Part shown: positions 63,047 to 64,000 of the stretch, piece after piece
Layout: each line of letters starts with the position of its first letter
Position numbering within the stretch: the stretch's first letter is position 1
DNA from: Hyphomicrobium sp.
GTDB lineage: Bacteria; Pseudomonadota; Alphaproteobacteria; Rhizobiales; Hyphomicrobiaceae
Direction of reading: 5' to 3'
Length of the DNA stretch: 64,000 bases
Assembly (NCBI GenBank): GCA_022844105.1
Contig: JALHMJ010000005.1
Coordinates: 153,554-217,553 of the forward strand
Program-made: the position numbers and the translations under genes
Notes under the pieces: generated by a model
What the model was told of the DNA's origin: nothing
Databases searched by the model: none
The model's input: only the letters and a program-made list of their open reading frames with translations

Positions 63047-64000
63047 CTACGCCGCGCTCTTCGGTTCTCCCGTCGGTGCCATCGGCTCTTCCACGAGCGC
63101 CATCGGCCTCGCTGGCCGCGTGGACGGCGCGTCCTTCACCAGCTTCGTGGCCGCAACAAAGTCGGGCTTGCCCGAGCCCAGGAGCGGAATGTGGTCCACC
63201 ACGAGGATCTCCGCCGGCACGTTCAGGTCCGACACGCCCTTCGCTTTGACGAACTTCTGGAATGGCTCGCGGGTCAGTGTCCTGTCCGTCGTCAGCAGCA
63301 CGAGCTTCTCGCCCTTGCGCGCATCGGGCACGGACACCACGATGGTCACAAGGCTCGGCCACAGCTCGGCGGCGAGAGCCTCGACCGCCGACAGCGACAC
63401 CATCTCGCCGGCAATCTTGGCGAACCGCTTGGCGCGCCCCTTGATCGTGATGAACCCCTGCGCATCGATGGCGACGATATCACCCGTGTCGTGCCAGCCC
63501 TCGTGCGGCGGCTCCAGCACGCCCGGATTCTCCGTCCGCATGTAGCCCAGCATCACGTTCGGACCGCGCACGTAAAGCCGTCCGCCGTCCTCGATGCCGG
63601 GTACGGGTTCGAGACGCGCTTCCATCAACGGCGCCAGACGCCCGACAGTCCCCGACTTGTTCGACAGCGGCGTGTTGATCGCCAGCACCGGCGCCGTTTC
63701 CGTCACGCCATAGCCTTCCAGAATGCGCACGCCGAACTTTTCCATGTACGTCTGGCGCGTGCGATCCTTCACCGCTTCGGCACCCGAAACGATGAGGCGA
63801 ATGCGATGGAAGTCGTACGGATGCGCTGAGCGCGCGTAGCCGGTGAGGAACGTATCGGTGCCGAACAGGATCGTCGCGTTCGAACCGTAAACGAGTTCCG
63901 GCACGATGCGATAATGCAGCGGCGAGGGATAGAGATAGACCGGCACGCCGCCGATCAGCGGCATGACAAGTCCGCCCGTCAAGCCGAACGAGTGGAACAC
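63047..64000 (-). CDS. Acyl-ACP synthetase (AMP-binding) domain, C-terminal part (5' end outside window)
   Basis: The last 317 residues of an AMP-binding enzyme. Visible are [11 protein letters not shown], the ATP/AMP motif [29 protein letters not shown] and [13 protein letters not shown], and near the end the catalytic Lys in GSGKPDF. Wording such as [27 protein letters not shown] matches the synthetase half of the Hyphomicrobiales Aas-like acyl-ACP synthetase/phospholipid acyltransferase, often with an MFS domain. The tail is Pro/Glu-rich. The upstream domains lie beyond the window. Confidence 0.85.
   Translation of the reverse strand: MFHSFGLTGGLVMPLIGGVPVYLYPSPLHYRIVPELVYGSNATILFGTDTFLTGYARSAHPYDFHRIRLIVSGAEAVKDRTRQTYMEKFGVRILEGYGVTETAPVLAINTPLSNKSGTVGRLAPLMEARLEPVPGIEDGGRLYVRGPNVMLGYMRTENPGVLEPPHEGWHDTGDIVAIDAQGFITIKGRAKRFAKIAGEMVSLSAVEALAAELWPSLVTIVVSVPDARKGEKLVLLTTDRTLTREPFQKFVKAKGVSDLNVPAEILVVDHIPLLGSGKPDFVAATKLVKDAPSTRPARPMALVEEPMAPTGEPKSAA

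Overview
The window is high-GC chromosomal DNA from an alphaproteobacterium, most likely of the order Hyphomicrobiales and possibly a Hyphomicrobium-like methylotroph. The evidence is the C-terminus of an ethylmalonyl-CoA mutase, a serine-glyoxylate aminotransferase (serine cycle), an imuA-imuB-dnaE2 mutasome, SOS boxes of the alphaproteobacterial GAAC-N7-GAAC type, a TTAA-N7-TTAA CtrA-type box, a zur-znuCB / znuA zinc system, and at the right edge an acyl-ACP synthetase domain of the type fused to phospholipid acyltransferases. No rRNA, CRISPR array, integrase, transposase or phage gene was seen. There is one tRNA, Leu(CAA).

Layout. 1-4.6 kb: end of ecm, a small membrane protein, tRNA-Leu, a D-Ala-D-Ala carboxypeptidase, a flippase-like exporter and a CAP-domain lipoprotein behind a CtrA-type box. 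5.0-9.6 kb: an unrecognised two-gene unit, a winged-helix-like protein followed by a two-ATPase protein (N-terminal AAA-like, C-terminal HerA/TraG-like). 9.6-10.36 kb: no confident gene, but several strong inverted repeats. 10.4-15.3 kb: ECF sigma factor and anti-sigma, an atypical bifunctional penicillin-binding protein, and a fumarylacetoacetase-family enzyme. 15.3-21.6 kb: two tandem TadG-like von Willebrand proteins and a 1106-residue membrane/coiled-coil protein with a duplicated C-terminal domain. 21.8-25.6 kb: zur-znuC-znuB with a palindromic operator, then ispG. 25.8-31.5 kb: a Cas2/VapD-like small protein preceded by two consensus LexA boxes, then hisA, ubiE, thiO-like and ggt. 31.6-38.2 kb: a secreted C2-like protein and the dnaE2-imuB-imuA cassette with its own LexA boxes. 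38.7-44.2 kb: an L,D-transpeptidase, znuA with a Zur-type box, a DUF1007-NicO metal exporter pair, a thioredoxin-fold protein and a TRAP-type binding protein. 44.3-49.0 kb: a tight operon of a coiled-coil protein, an OmpA-domain membrane protein, a Rab/MglA-like GTPase, a soluble histidine kinase and a response regulator. 49.2-60.5 kb: serine-glyoxylate aminotransferase, an amidase, a MOSC protein, clpB, an orphan pstS, a CreD-like protein and a second L,D-transpeptidase. 60.7-64 kb: a GNAT enzyme, then a visibly AT-richer two-gene insert that I read as a type II Thoeris defence system (TIR protein plus two-TM macro-domain effector), then the truncated acyl-ACP synthetase gene.

The best candidates for new biology are the ATPase / winged-helix pair (5.0-9.6 kb), the GTPase-OmpA-two-component operon (44.3-49.0 kb), the SOS-controlled Cas2-like gene (25.8-26.3 kb) and the Thoeris-like pair (61.4-62.8 kb). 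Two regulons show up in the DNA itself: zinc (paired palindromes at zur and znuA) and SOS (three consensus boxes and one degenerate box at two loci). All functional calls come from reading motifs by eye; no database search was possible.
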